This document shows, in pieces, positions 11,848 to 23,908 of a stretch of DNA of 64,000 nucleotides. Under the pieces are notes generated by a model. That model was not told the DNA's origin and did no database searches. It saw nothing but the letters and a program-made list of their open reading frames with translations. Each line of letters starts with the position of its first letter. Position 1 is the first letter of the stretch. The position numbers were made by a program, and so were the translations under genes. The stretch comes from Carex sylvatica (taxonomy: Eukaryota > Streptophyta > Magnoliopsida > Poales > Cyperaceae), in contig CAXKVR010000004.1 in NCBI GenBank assembly GCA_964058845.1, positions 85,541-149,540 of the forward strand. Reading direction: 5' to 3'.

Positions 11848-13480
11848 AGTCACTGATACGGGCTATCTCGGGACAGCATGCCGTATGCTAAAAATGGCTT
11901 GATATGGGCTCATCCTGCTGGAAGTGATGATTGCGGGATCGAAAGTTGATCTCGGATCTCCGAAGTCGGGAAATGACTTAAAGAGATTAGGAAAGATCTC
12001 GAAAATATTGAACTCTGACCTATCTTATTTTCGAGATGTGTAAGTGTGTAAGCGTGTGTTGCTTGTGGTTCGCCCTTTTTTTTGTCAAAGGAATGGGCTT
12101 TATATAGTATGACCTACGTACCGTCTTACATCAAGGGTAAGCCAGTTCGTGGGACAGTTATAAGATCGTGTGATCATGGTTACGTGATAACTGTCCTTAC
12201 CGACGATTATGCCGTAATTGACATCGTGGACAGTTATGTCGTAACTGACATCCTGGACAGTTATGTTGTAACCGACGTCGTGAACGATTATCGCGTTCAA
12301 ATTCAGTGCTTGAAGCCACTGCATCATTATTGCAACCTGTCTAGGTCGGCCAGTTCTGGGCTTTTACCATTATGGGTTTCAATTATGGACTTTACATTGC
12401 ATTCCGGGTTGGCCTCCTCAACGAGTTCCGAATCTTGGCCTTGTTTGTGGTCCAAATTGATGTTAAAAGGGCTTTGAAAACATGACTCTATCATTAGCTC
12501 CTGAAGTCAAAATACATCTTATGCGGATGCTTTTGACTTGTTCTAGATCATAATTTCGTGCCAAAAGTAAAATAGACAAAAATCATCTCGGAAAAACATA
12601 AAGATTCATTCATATAAACTCATATTGCATACATATATATTGGTTGAAATTCAAAATATTTAGAGGAAAGGACAAGAACTCGGATAAGTCATTAACTCGG
12701 TAATAAGTTTTTTACTCAGAGTTCGAATGCTATATTTTTTTGCATTTTTTTATCCTAAGTCGTTTCGACTTATCGAGTGCACAAAGCGGACAAATGAAAT
12801 GCCTCCATCTCAGGTCTTCGTTATTTTTAGGCAGGTATCATGTGATACAAGGAGGGTGGAATGCGTCTTTGAATTCATCACACGTGAATATTTCCTTCCG
12901 TTTTTCGTATTGTTGGCACCTAGGACAAAAGTCTTCCTCATCTCGGATTTCTATTCCTTTCCTTCTATTGTCCGAAGTTTGTCTGAGATTCATGTTTTTA
13001 TTTTCTTTAGGTGGTCATTATCGTTTTTCTCAACAACGTCATATATATAGTAACATTTGTACGCGGTAAGAATTTATTACCTTATGCGGGATAAAACACG
13101 ATAAATATTTATAACGTTATGCAGGATCAATGTAAATGAATGCGAAGAATACACGGTGTACACATTTACCAATGTAAATGGATGCAGAGAATATGCGTTG
13201 TATTTTTAATGTAACTGAACGCGGAGAATATGCGTTATGTTTTTTTTTCGTTAGGAAAGAAATGTGTGAAATCCTTTATTATGATACTTAGGGAGACAGA
13301 ATCAGACGACCTCGGGGTAGAGCCCCTGAGGTTAGGATGAGAAGTCAATACAAGTTGAGTAATAAAGAGGATAGAAAATTTCAATTAAAAAAATTCTCAT
13401 CTTACATAGAAAATAGATAATATTAGCCTACAATAAAGTAAACAACTAAACCTATTAGCCTACAACAAAAGATACTATTA
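11848..13480. repeat. LTR-like accessory sequence with two tandem-repeat blocks
   Basis: No host gene recognised. Bases about 12199-12295 hold roughly 3.5 imperfect 27-base units of the form GACAGTTATGTCGTAACTGA CATCCTG, and they lie upstream (on the minus strand) of an ACTATATAAAGCCC TATA-like box at 12099-12110. Bases about 13115-13240 hold three imperfect units ending GAGAATATGCGTT.T. The composition and the TATA box resemble LTR or promoter DNA similar to that at 16-17 kb. The open frame spanning the 27-base units (12082-12477) owes its openness to the repeat period and is not called a gene. Confidence 0.4.
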
Positions 13481-15580
13481 CTATACCCCGGTTCTCATGC
13501 TCGGTAAAGAGTCAGTGTGATGTCGCTTCTGTACAACAACAAAAGTCACACCCTGAGGTGAAAATAACAGGAGAAGGTAGCATAAAGGCGCTTTATCCCT
13601 CAAGAAACCAAACCCGGTTATGAGCAGGGCATTGCCAATGGAAGTGTCATTGTTTACGAGGATCTCCCTTAGCAATCCATTGCAAGCATGATAAGCATAA
13701 ATTAAATACACATTCGATCTAGGTTTTCATCATAAAATAACATTAAATATCTTGTATTTTGAATATAAAAAGAATAGAATACACCTAGAATCAAGTTACT
13801 GCGTTTGTTTGATTTTAATTTGCAGGAAATGAACAAAAGAGAAGAAAAATGCCCAGTGCGGACGCACGGTTTTTGATACGACCACACTAAGTACTTAGAT
13901 GGATTTCTGGATGCGCGCCAATTTTAAAAAGGTATAATAAGCTATGCATTAAAATCCATGCAGATGCACAGATATCGATGCATTCGTACTCTGGTCGCAC
14001 AGAAAAAGTCCGAGCGCAGTGCGGGTGTCCTGGCCGCACTGTAGCAAAACATTGAACTGGAGCCTGAACTTAAAATAGCCACAACTTTTGACTCGAAACT
14101 CCGTTTTGGGCATATAACAACTTTTCGGAAAGTTAGCAAGAAGATCTACAACTTGAGAAGCATAATGTGAACACACTTTGATCGCAGACAGCTTAAAAAC
14201 ACATTTTAGATTCATTTTTCTATTTTCGAAACTGCTGGCACGTTTCAAGGACTAAAATTAGACATGACAAATATGAGAAATATGTAAATATAACACCCAC
14301 TAATCCCTAATTCTAGGCTCCAAATTGGACAGAACTTTAGCTTTAAAAGGGGGAGATCTTTCCCATTCAAGGCATTTTTTCGCAAAGATCAATTTAATCT
14401 CTCAAAATCTCTTCTTCACCAATACTTAGGGTAAATTCTGTAATCAAGGAACCAATTCAAGGAGAAAGAAGAATATGATTTCAAGAAGAAGACAAGAGTA
14501 AGAGTTCTTCATCTAGAAAAAGGGTGTAATGATTTCTTTATTTCATTTCTTCTTATTTTTGCCAAACTTTGTAATGGATCTCTCCAAGAGGGAGTAGATC
14601 TCTTTAGAGGTTTAGGTCAATGCATGAACTTGTTTAATTTTATCTTATTTGGATATTTATTTTTATTATGATTGTTTTATGGGATTTGATTGTTAATTTC
14701 TGTGATTTATCATTTGTGTTGATTACATAGTTTAGTACTTGTAATCGAAGTAGTCCCGCTTTGAAATCTTTTTATAATGCAAAGAATCCAAAGAAGTTAG
14801 GATGATAGGAGAGTATCAAATTATGAACACAAATACCTTAGGATTTGGATTAGAAGCGACCGTACTTTGATATCCAAACTCAGAACTATAGAAATTAAGG
14901 GTTAGAGTTTGGTGATGAACGAAAGTGAAGTCAAACCCTTACTTATGACACCTAGATTGATTAAGTATTGATATGTATTTTGTGTGAACGTGATTGTTAA
15001 ATATCCCTTTAGGATGGTGACAACCCTAAAATTCGAGGAATATTAATCAAACCCACCAAAATACTTGTATCAATAATTAGTTGAAATAGGCTAACAAGAG
15101 CTTAATGGGTCTAGATAGCTAGGGTGATGAACGACGGTAAAGTTCGAAACTATCTAGACACGTTATTAATTCATGAAAGTGACCATTTTTAACACTTTAG
15201 GTTAGAAACCTCATAAAATCATACATGAATTTAAATAATACCGAATATATAGAATTAACAAGGGATTGTTGACCGAATGCCCGTAGATCTTCTCAATTCT
15301 TGAAAGCAACCAAGATTCTATTTTACTTTTCTTTTTTACTTTTATTGTTTTAAACCTCATCTTCTCGGGTATTGAACTCCAACCTTAGGATTGTTAGAAC
15401 ACCCCCCCCCCCAATTCTATTTTATTGCACTTTACTCTCTTTTATTTTCTGAAACGAAACAATAGAGTTAAAGACTAGTATTTTCTGATTTCCCCATGGA
15501 TCGATACCCAAAGTACTACTAGAATAGGTTGTGCGCTTGCAACTAATCTTTCTTTGAGTATTTAGATTTATAAATTTAAA
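13481..15580. mobile_element. LTR-retrotransposon-like remnant
   Basis: The segment ends near 15500-15545 with CCCCATGGATCGATACCC, then AGTACTACTA and TTGTGCGCTTGCAA, wording I associate with the 3' part of long plant LTRs. This is from memory of the general pattern, so the family is not assigned. A run of 13 C lies at 15401-15413. No TG..CA boundaries, primer-binding site or coding domain could be fixed. Short open frames (13481-13711, 13949-14248, minus strand) are unrecognised. Confidence 0.35.
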
Positions 15581-15583
15581 AGT

Positions 15584-16021
15584 CTAAAGAGTATAAAAAT
15601 ACTTAAAATACTCATCAAAGCAAGAGGTGTGTGCCTTCTTATAGCGAATCCCACAGGTAATTACACGGGTGCTAACATCCACTTTTTCGCAGATAAGGCA
15701 AGGAGCAAGTGGGATCCCATAACAGTCTGAGGGATTAAAACTCGGAGCTTCAGCTTCGTCCGAGCTGCTACGTTCAAGCTCTGCCCAATCAATCTTATCC
15801 TGGTTAGTGGTGTGAATTATTTTCAACCCCATGTCAATGAGATCTCCAAGCCAGAGGTTCTCTTTGGCCAGAACCCAGTCCAGGATGTCGGGGCTCTAAT
15901 ATTGGTGTAACCCCTCTCTTTTCTTAGGGGTAAAGGGTTGTCTTATCCCGGACTGTGAGGTAGAGGCCCCGTGATTCATCCTTGGGGGTTTGTTTTCGTG
16001 GGCTACACGTTTGGGAGGCAT
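15584..16021 (-). pseudogene. Decayed Cys/His-rich small gene, unit B
   Basis: Reading from an ATG at 16021, the frame gives MPPKRVAHENKPPRMNHGAS and continues to 15584, about 145 codons, interrupted by one TAG at 15896-15898. The C-terminal half contains CLICEKVD.STRVITC..RYKKAHTSC, i.e. CxxC ... C ... HxxC, resembling half of a PHD/treble-clef zinc finger. A TATA box (CTATAAATACC, 16093-16101) lies 80 bases before the ATG. The layout mirrors unit A (16471-16971). The family is not recognised; it could be a captured gene fragment or an accessory gene of the surrounding retroelement. The TAG may be a true break or, less likely, removed by splicing. Confidence 0.4.
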
Positions 16022-16092
16022 GCTGTGGGTGATTCCGAGATTAAGATAATAGGAGAAGATTTAGGGCGCCTTTGACAGGTTTGCTTAGGGGG

Positions 16093-16101
16093 TATTTATA
16101 G
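16093..16101 (-). promoter_or_regulatory. TATA box of unit B
   Basis: On the minus strand it reads TCTATAAATACCCCC, 80 bases upstream of the candidate ATG at 16021. Confidence 0.4.
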
Positions 16102-16470
16102 AAAGAAATCATACTAAACCCGTAATAAATACAGTTTGACCCATATACACTTAACACGTCGCGTTGAAACGAGACGTCGGCTTTTTCATTTTCCAAGACG
16201 ACGGTTTTAAATTGATTTGACGATTTTCCTTATTTTCGAGGTTTGACCCGTCATATTATCAGAATTCATTTAATAAGTGCGGAATACGAAGCAATTTGCA
16301 TTAATTATATATAATAATTCATAAAAAAGAAATTTAATTACTAAAGACACATTAAGGTTCTGGGGTATCCCGGTATATGTTCCAATATGTAGATATTACA
16401 TTTTCAAAGGGTAAACTTATAATCTCCTCTTCCTACACATCAAGGACTAATATCTAAAAGATTACATATT

Positions 16471-16971
16471 CTAATCGAAACTATAACGAGGAAAGAGATG
16501 ACGCTGAGCGACGTAAGTCGGGCACCTGTATTCGCTGAAGCGAGAATCAGTCCTGTCCCGAAGGAGGTGATTAGAGACGCATCCGGAATGAAAGCTATTT
16601 TTACATCCCTTACAGACAAACATATCCAGACAATGTCCTCGTATCTCGCAACGAGCACACCTGTTGAAGTTCATGGGGTCGACGAACTGGGTGCTAGTAG
16701 AATTATCTCGCACCTCATGCGAAGAAGGAGCTTCTAACCCTTTCTGTACGCGCACCATTCGTTGTAACGGGGAAAGTCGGGGTAACAACTTCTTCTTGGT
16801 GCACCCCAACTAGTAACTCGTCCTTACTTATCTCGCGGGGGTGGGGGGGGGGGAGGAGGGGGCGTCAGACGGGTTTTGAGCTTTTGCATCTCCTCCCGCT
16901 AGGATGTACTGTCTAAATAAAATCTTCCACCTATCCGTGTTATTCCCGGGTTGTGGATTGGGGTGGCTCAT
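16471..16971 (-). pseudogene. Decayed Cys/His-rich (PHD-like) small gene, unit A
   Basis: From an ATG at 16971 the frame reads MSHPNPQPGNNTDRWKILFR.. to a poly-C run (plus-strand G run at 16842-16854), after which it stops. Coding-like sequence continues in a second frame (DELLVGVHQEEVVTPTFPV) and then a third frame ending with the zinc-finger segment CARCEIRGHC...FVCKGC.NSFHSGC...YRC (to 16471). At least two frameshifts are therefore needed, one likely at the homopolymer. The cysteine/histidine pattern (CxxC, CxxCx4HxxC, then C) resembles a PHD or treble-clef finger lacking its last cysteine. A TATA box at 17041-17047 lies 76 bases before the ATG. The protein family is not identified. The arrangement parallels unit B, so the two may be diverged tandem copies. 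Confidence 0.4.
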
Positions 16972-17040
16972 CTCGAAAGCGTAGACTAGCTATGCGAGAA
17001 GAGAAATTTGTGTCGTCATTTGTTATGGAAAAAAGGGGAT

Positions 17041-17047
17041 TTATATA
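17041..17047 (-). promoter_or_regulatory. TATA box of unit A
   Basis: The minus strand reads ACTATATAAATCCCC, 76 bases upstream of the candidate ATG at 16971. Confidence 0.4.
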
Positions 17048-19646
17048 GTTAATTTTTTGGGTGTCCTAAGTAACGTATCAGATCATTAAACGTCTAATCA
17101 CGCGCTTGGCGTATCATTAGCGGGCACGACGCTTAGGCCGAGGGGGTGTCATTATGACATTCAAAGTAGCGATTTCGGAAATACCACGTGGCAACGTTTG
17201 ACGTCGGCTTTGATGGGACGCAGGAACACCGAGTTCATTTGAGATTGCCACGTATAGTTTTTCGAATTTCGTACCTTGATAGAGCGGGAGCCTTTGAAGA
17301 TCTACATATAGACTCCTTCATTCCGTCATTCGCTCTTTACCCTTCTGTTAACCGCTTATCTTGGAGAAGCCCCAAGAAAGTTTTCAAGCAATTTACGCAC
17401 TAGAAATGAAGTCGGCTTACGAAGCAATCGTGAAGTCAGATCTTATCCTCGGGTCTAACACTTTTTCTGGGTTCATCCTTCTGCGAGATACACACTCTTT
17501 TACTCTGAAATTAAAGTCTACCCGATATACGTTGGTATGTTAGCTCCTAATATTTTTAAAATGTGTCTAGCCTATACAGTACTACCTCGCATTGTATATC
17601 TATTTACTAATGCATATCTCCATCGTAAGTCTATTCCTTTGTTGTGTTATAACTTAGAAATATGGCCAGTTCATCCAAAAACATCAAAAGAGTATTCCAA
17701 GAACCTTCTCCACCTTTGTACAGAATTTTATGTAGGTAACTGACAAGTTAATATTACGCAGTCCTTTTCTCCTGGTACATATTCTCGCGTGCTGATAACA
17801 CAATAGAGGATTAATAGTGAAATAGGCCGGTGGTATTCTATTATGAAGAATAGATGTCAAAATTGTAAAAATGGACATGGGCTCGATTCTAAAAGCTTGC
17901 CTTAAAAAAACAGCAATCATGTAATTCAATGAAAGAGAAATCAAACTAGAAAGATGGTCACTGTATATATTGCCTAATTAAAGAAACCAGGTCCTGATTT
18001 GATTGGATAGGTTTATTAACCTTTCCTTGGGTTAGTTGGGTTGGCTTCTGAATTCGATTTTGCAACTTCCAAAAGTACAAAGATTCTGTTCGAAAATATA
18101 TTTTTTTAGCTTTTATACTTTTGTTTTTTTTTTTGTTTTTCGAACATCGATTCCTTGCTTAATTTTAATTCCTATCAGAGTCTTGACTCTTGAGACAACT
18201 CTTATCTATGGATTAAGTCTTTTTAACCTCTATCGATGAATAAAATCTTTGTAAGATTAACATGAGTTTCTTAGCATAAATTGAAGTTTTATCCTACCGT
18301 TGTTGTCCAACAGTTCCAAAGAAATTTGTTAGAATAGGAAGCAGAAGCAATCAGTAGATAAGATTTCTTTAAAGAGATCGTGACTGCATTTTTATCCAAC
18401 ATAGCAGAAGTGGACAGGCCGACACATTCTATCATGGTAGGTGGTATGGGGTCATCCAATAATTCATATCAGTTGTTAAGAGGTTTCTTTAAAGAGAGAT
18501 CGAACTTTGTCATCACGCTGGATAAATTATATTATCTACAAAAAGCCAGAGATAAAAACACTAATATATAACACATTAACACAATTTGGGGTTTCTAGTA
18601 GGCCAACTCCCAGAGGCCTTCCTATAGTATTGGGTATGCACCTATTTCCAACCTACACACTCTAGTGCGTCGTTGACACGCATGATACTTATCTGAAACC
18701 GAGTCAAAATATGTCTAGTAAAGTTAGACAAATTTTAGGTGAAATATGATTTTATAATTATTCTGAATATTAAGTATATTGTTATAATTTTCTTATGAAA
18801 AAAAATAGGATGAGCCTTCAATTCTTTTGCAAATATCAATTTCGAAACAATTAAAAAAATCAACTAGTTATTGATCAAACAATTTGATAAAGTGATTGTT
18901 TTTGTTGACAAGTGGTAATGATCAAATAATCATCACGTCGCAATGAATTCAATAAACGACCTTTCAATATTATAGCGAATAAGATATACAATCATTTTTA
19001 GTTTTATATAATTCAAGTTAAATCTCCAAATTAATGTATCCGACTAAAATCATCAATTCGGTTTCCACCTTCCGTCTTCCACATAAAATTCATTGCCTCA
19101 CCAACTAAAGTAATGTGATTTCTTTTCTAATTAATAATCTTAGTTTTAAATTCGACAAATTGTTTATATCAAAATATATTTATTCCTATTAATTAAGACT
19201 CTAAAGAATACATTAAAAGAATGACAAAGTAGTATACTAGTATTATCTTATCCACACAAACACGCCATAAATAACTTCCAACAAAACATAATATAAGCTC
19301 CTTTCGAAGGAGTCCGGATCATCTGCAATACCGCATCGTTTGAGTTTTGAGTTTGAAATGTTCCATCACAATTCATACTAATTTGGTACAAATCTGCAGG
19401 GCGGAGCCACCTTGAGTCAGGGGGCAACCGGCATTCCCTGAATTATGAAATTCAATGGAAAAATACGAGTCTAGCTAGTAGTACTGCTTTATTCCTCCTT
19501 GAAAATTGTTTTACTCCTTTCTGGAACTGGAAAGCCCGTCAAATCAGTTCAATAGCACTGTTAATGAGAAATTTTATTTTTTTTATAGAAATTTTACAAA
19601 ATTTGTGGTCTGGACCAACTTTATTTTTTTTTAATATGTAATATGA
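17048..19646. other. Intergenic, no gene seen
   Basis: Bases 17050-17500 have higher GC than their surroundings and look like LTR/promoter DNA of the same accessory block. At 19398 the sequence GGGCGGAGCCACCTTGAG resembles a hAT-type terminus, but no partner end was found. The open frames at 17188, 17361, 18036 and 18380 have no recognisable domains. Confidence 0.45.
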
Positions 19647-20058
19647 GAGTAGAACTAGGGTGATCTTAAGTTCACCAAGCCTCTTGATGAACTCAAGTAT
19701 AAAACCTGTCAAATCGGCTTTAAATGACGAATCTGAATCGTTGAAATCCGCCTACTTTACGAGCGATGCGTCTATATGTGAAAATGTTAAACATTCAAAT
19801 TAATTTAGTATAAAGTCAAGCGGTCAAAAAACCTTCAAAAAATAAATGCATTAAAATTAATTTATTAACCTTCTAATTTTGACCAATTGACTTTGTACTA
19901 AATTAATTCAAATATTTAAAAATTTCACATGTAGATGCATCACTCGTAAGGTAGGCGAATTTCAACGGTTCAAATTTTTCATTGAAGCCAATTTGATGGA
20001 TTTTAGACTGGAGTTCACCAAAAGGCTTGGTGAACTTAAGAACACCCTAGTTCTACTC
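19647..20058. mobile_element. MULE-type MITE, copy 1, perfect 9-bp TSD
   Basis: Flanked by identical GTAATATGA at 19638-19646 and 20059-20067. Ends GAGTAGAACTAGGGTG and CACCCTAGTTCTACTC are perfect inverted repeats; the arms extend to almost 200 bases each (AAGTTCACCAAG against CTTGGTGAACTT; ATTAATTTAGTATAAAGTCA against TGACTTTGTACTAAATTAAT). It is 412 bases with no coding content. A second copy lies at 43975-44370. Confidence 0.88.
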
Positions 20059-20919
20059 GTAATATGATATTATTTTTGTTGTTTTAATTATGTAAGAGTA
20101 TACTATTTTTATTATATTGATTGCTTTTTATTTAGTACCCAATTAGTTAATGAGTTTGAATTCGATAAACTATTTGAACCCGATTCATGCATACTCCTCT
20201 TGACAGAAATTTTGCGTCTCCCTCTGCAAATTCATAATGTACAAGATCCTTTAAAAATTGTGCAGATATGTACACATAACGAATGGATCAGATTCAAACT
20301 CAACATTTGGGTACGTTATCTATGCGAGTATCCCCTCGAGTATTGTACATATCACCGAGTTTTCACTCGAAAATTCACAAAATGTAACCAACTGCGGTTA
20401 ATGAAATGAAGGCTACACCCTTGTTGTTTACTCAAAAAAAGTATTGCACATACCTGAGAAAATTCAGCCGAAGAATTTTATTTCGTACCATATTGAAATA
20501 AACTATTCGAATATCACTCTACCTGGATAATTTTTAATCCGTATAAATTATTAAAAAAACACACACAAAAAGTATCAATAAATTTTCATAGTTGGACAGA
20601 TAGGTAGGAATTCCTACCAATACTAATCAGTTTTTGTTTCTCTATTAAAATATAAAGAGTTTTAAAAAAAAAGATAAAATATTTTAAAATTTAAATGTAG
20701 TTGAAGGACTCTACCTATTTTCTTAAAACAATTTATATTTTGATAGAGAAGATAGAAAAAAAAAATGTTGTACAATAAATGACAAGGGATTGATGATGCG
20801 TGCTCGCATGGTAAATGATGAAATGGAGATAAAGGTGTATATGAAAAAAAATGAAAAAAAATATATAAGGATAAAAAGTAAATCTGTGACTAGTGCTTTA
20901 TCCATTTTCTTGTAAGATT
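20059..20919. other. Intergenic, no gene seen
   Basis: AT-rich sequence without a recognisable gene or element. The open frame at 20200-20409 has no domain or motif. Confidence 0.5.
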
Positions 20920-22520
20920 CGGGCATTTTTATTAATACCCTAAAAAAAAAGTTTTTACAAAATTGCCCCCGATTTTTTTTTCTTTTTAAAACTGTCCCGA
21001 CCACCTGGCATGAGGGCGGTCCTCTATTTTTTTTTTTAAGATCTACTTTAAATTTAAATTATTTAAATTTTTTTGTTTAAGGTGTATGCCAAAAAATAAG
21101 ACATTTGATATATTTATGAATGATGTCGTAACATTTTATAACTTTAATTAGATTTGTCAGTTGGATATCACAAGTCTAAATATAACACTAATTAAGAACT
21201 TGGCATTGATTCTTAATGCGGGGGTTACTTTTGTAAAAAAATTTTTTTTTGCACTTTCGCATTATACAAAAGTACCCCGCATTTTTTTTCACAATAAATA
21301 GGGTTTTTATAAACTCATTTTTTTATAATATATGTATATATATATATAGAGTAAGGCTACGTTACTTCGCGAATTAAAAGAGAATGTTTCAATTCGCGCT
21401 CATATCTATAGTTTCGAAGTCCAAATAGCTGATCCAAACCGTTAGATGTTTAATCTATATTAAAATATGCTTGGAGATCAAATTTTATATTTTTTTGCAA
21501 TTTTTTTACTATTTATTAAGATGGTTTGAAAATCGCTGTATTTTAATGCTTACCGTCAAACGAAAACTTAAACTGAATTTTTGAGGCACTAAACGATATT
21601 TTTTTGAAATTATAATGATTTGGCTATCCGGGGGTGACTCCCGGGATGATATTCGGATCCATCTCATCTCCCCCTTTCTGAAAAGTGGTCATACGCGCAA
21701 ATCCGACTTTCCTAGGCAAAGTTATGGATGTTTAAAATTTATTCGAAAGCTGAACTTTGAAAATTCATAACTAATAGTAGAAAAATCCAAATAAATTGAA
21801 ATTTATGTCAATTATGTGTATTTTTGAATGCTCTACATTCTGGTATAATCACTTTTGTAGTTTGTTCCTTGTATCAGTCCAGACTTACTGATTTACGAGC
21901 AGAGATCAAATGTGGCGCATGCGTCGCAAATGCGGCTGCATGGACTATGTATATATTATACATATCTATAATATATGTATATATAATACAATACATGTTA
22001 TACATATCTATAATATATGTATATGTATATATAATACAATACATGTGTATATATAAGTATATATATGTATATATATATATCATTGAGGCAATCTAACTAT
22101 ATTATCTGTTGTATATTTGAATAAAATAAATTATTAAGAATTAATGTCAAGTCCTTAATTAGTGTTATCTTTAGACTTGTGATATCCAACTGACAAATCA
22201 AATCAATCAAAGTTATAAAAAGTTACGACATCACTTCATAAATATATCAAACATAAATATATCAAATGTCTTATTTTTTGGCATACACTCTAAATAAGAA
22301 AAAAATTTCTTCACAAAATTATTTAAATAAAAAATATTAAGATCTCTAAAAAAAAAATAAAAAAAAAAAGAGAACAGCTCAGAAGAGGGGCGGTCTGGTC
22401 CTTAGTGGACTGCCCTTTCCACGAACGGCCTATTAGGTGTGTGGACCGCCCCCCTATCGGGTGATCGAAGCAGTTTTGTAAGAATCTTATTTTTTTTAAG
22501 GATATTAATAAAAATGGCCG
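20920..22520. mobile_element. Non-autonomous Mutator-like element with ~300-base inverted termini
   Basis: The left end starts CGGGCATTTTTATTAATACC and the right end, reversed, CCGGCCATTTTTATTAATA. Flanking 9-mers TGTAAGATT (20911-20919) and GGTAAGATT (22521-22529) agree at 8 of 9. The terminal inverted repeats run about 300 bases (to about 21218 on the left, from about 22131 on the right), including AAGACATTTGATATATTTAT and GTCAGTTGGATATCACAAGT. A GC-rich block (left GACCACCTGGCATGAGGGCG; right GGGGCGGTCTGG and GGACCGCCCCCC) sits inside each end. The centre (about 21217-22085) carries a hairpin at 21217-21282 and a (TA)n-bounded repeat, not a transposase. Confidence 0.8.
21334..22083. repeat. 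(TA)n-bounded repeat nested in the MULE
   Basis: Begins in a TATATATATATAGAG run. Bases 21434-21530 (CCGTTAGATGT, ATATTAAAATATGCTT, TTTTTTACTATTTATTAAG) match, on the other strand, bases about 46390-46500, and more weakly the inverted repeat at 44378-44786. The right part (21945-22083) is a tandem repeat of about 60 bases built on TACATATCTATAATATATG and ATATAATACAATACATG. This suggests an older element inserted at, or expanded from, TA microsatellites. Confidence 0.55.
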
Positions 22521-22621
22521 GGTAAGATTTATACCAACAATTGTACATTGCAATCATAAAAAAGTTTGTTTATTAATATTCTCTCTTTTTTCTTTTTTTT
22601 TTAAATGTTTCTACTCTACTC

Positions 22622-23628
22622 TGAATTTTTTTCATAAACTATAATTAATAAATTAAAAATTAGGAAACCAATATGATTATATGATTACTTTTTTTTTTGA
22701 AAAACCATAAGGACCGAACGGTCTGTTCGGTCTTCAAAATTCCTTTTTTTTCTAGACTGGACGGACCATTCGGTCTCAAGGTTTTTTTTTTTTAATTAAA
22801 ATTTTTTTTTTCATCTGCAGCCACAGAAGATCTCTTCCTATGTTTTATTCGCTCGGTCTCCCTGTTTATTTAATTTTTTTAATCCGACTCCTCTTCTCCC
22901 TTTTCTGTGTCGCACTTCCTTATTTTTTTTCTTCCTTTATTTTTCCTCTTACTTTCTTCCTCATTCAATTTTTTTTTTTGTCTGAAGAAATAATTTCAAC
23001 GTAAAGATAAAGTAAACTTTTAAATTTTTCTAAAGAAATAATTAGTAGTAGTTTGATTGAACAAGTGTTATTATTGGCCCGACTTTCTTCTTCATGTTAT
23101 TTTTTTAATATAAATATCCATCTTTCTTCTTCATCTAACAGACGATTGATTTCTTCTTCTCAAAAATAAAAGAATTAATATATACCTAACGAAACTTGTA
23201 GATCTGAAGCTCTTCTTATTCTCCTTTTAAAATTATACAAACCTATGTAATTATAATAGAAATTACATAAGCTTTGAGAGTTCAAAAAAAAATTGAATGA
23301 GGAAGAAAGTAAGAAGAAGAATGAAGGGAAAAAAAAATGGAGAAGTATGACGCAGAAAAGGGAGAAGATGAGTCCGGTTAAAAAAATTAAATAAACAGAG
23401 AGACCGAGGGAAAAAAAACGCAGGAAGGGATCTTCTGTGGCTGCATATGGAAAAAAAATTATAATAAAAAAAACCTTGAGACCGAATGATCTGTCCGGTT
23501 TGGAAAAAAAAAAAAAAATTTGGAGACCGAACGGACCGTTCAGTCCTTATTATTTAAAAAAAAAACAAAACAATTATATTAGTTTCATAATTTTTGATTT
23601 ATTAATTATAGTTTATGAAAAAAATTCC
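22622..23628. mobile_element. Fold-back element with 12-base flanking repeat
   Basis: Flanked by TCTACTCTACTC at 22610-22621 and 23629-23640. Because the flank is itself CTACT-repetitive, a 9-base duplication cannot be told from 12. The arms of about 350 bases (22622-22983 and 23284-23628) are reverse complements: GAATTTTTTTCATAAACTAT at the edges, then GACCGAACGGTCTGTTCGGT (22712-22731) against GACCGAACGGACCGTTCAGT (23525-23544), then CAGCCACAGAAGATC against GATCTTCTGTGGCTG. No protein-coding content is seen. The GTTCGG-type palindromes recall the 10288-11413 element. Confidence 0.75.
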
Positions 23629-23908
23629 TCTACTCTACTCGAATCTGAATTATTTCAACGTGCGGAGAAGTCTTAAAAGTCCATACACCTGTTACATCTG
23701 TCATGAATTCGCGTTAAATAAGTGATTGGACAGCTGAAAATGCGCACGGAGATATAAATACGAGTTGGTACAATTGATTGCAAACTTTTGACATCTGTCA
23801 TGAATTCGCGTTAATTTTTTATATGTTGTATTGTGTTATGATTAAAATATTGAGAGTTAATCATGATACACAAATAGTTACGATAAGTGAATCACGTTTT
23901 ACTTAAAC

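Noticed and set aside
12082..12477. 131-codon plus-strand open frame
   Set aside because: Its repeated peptide comes from a 27-base tandem repeat whose period is a multiple of three, with no recognisable domain.
15401..15413. Assembly gap or error at a run of 13 C
   Set aside because: Homopolymer length may be unreliable, but the flanks are continuous and nothing shows a misjoin.
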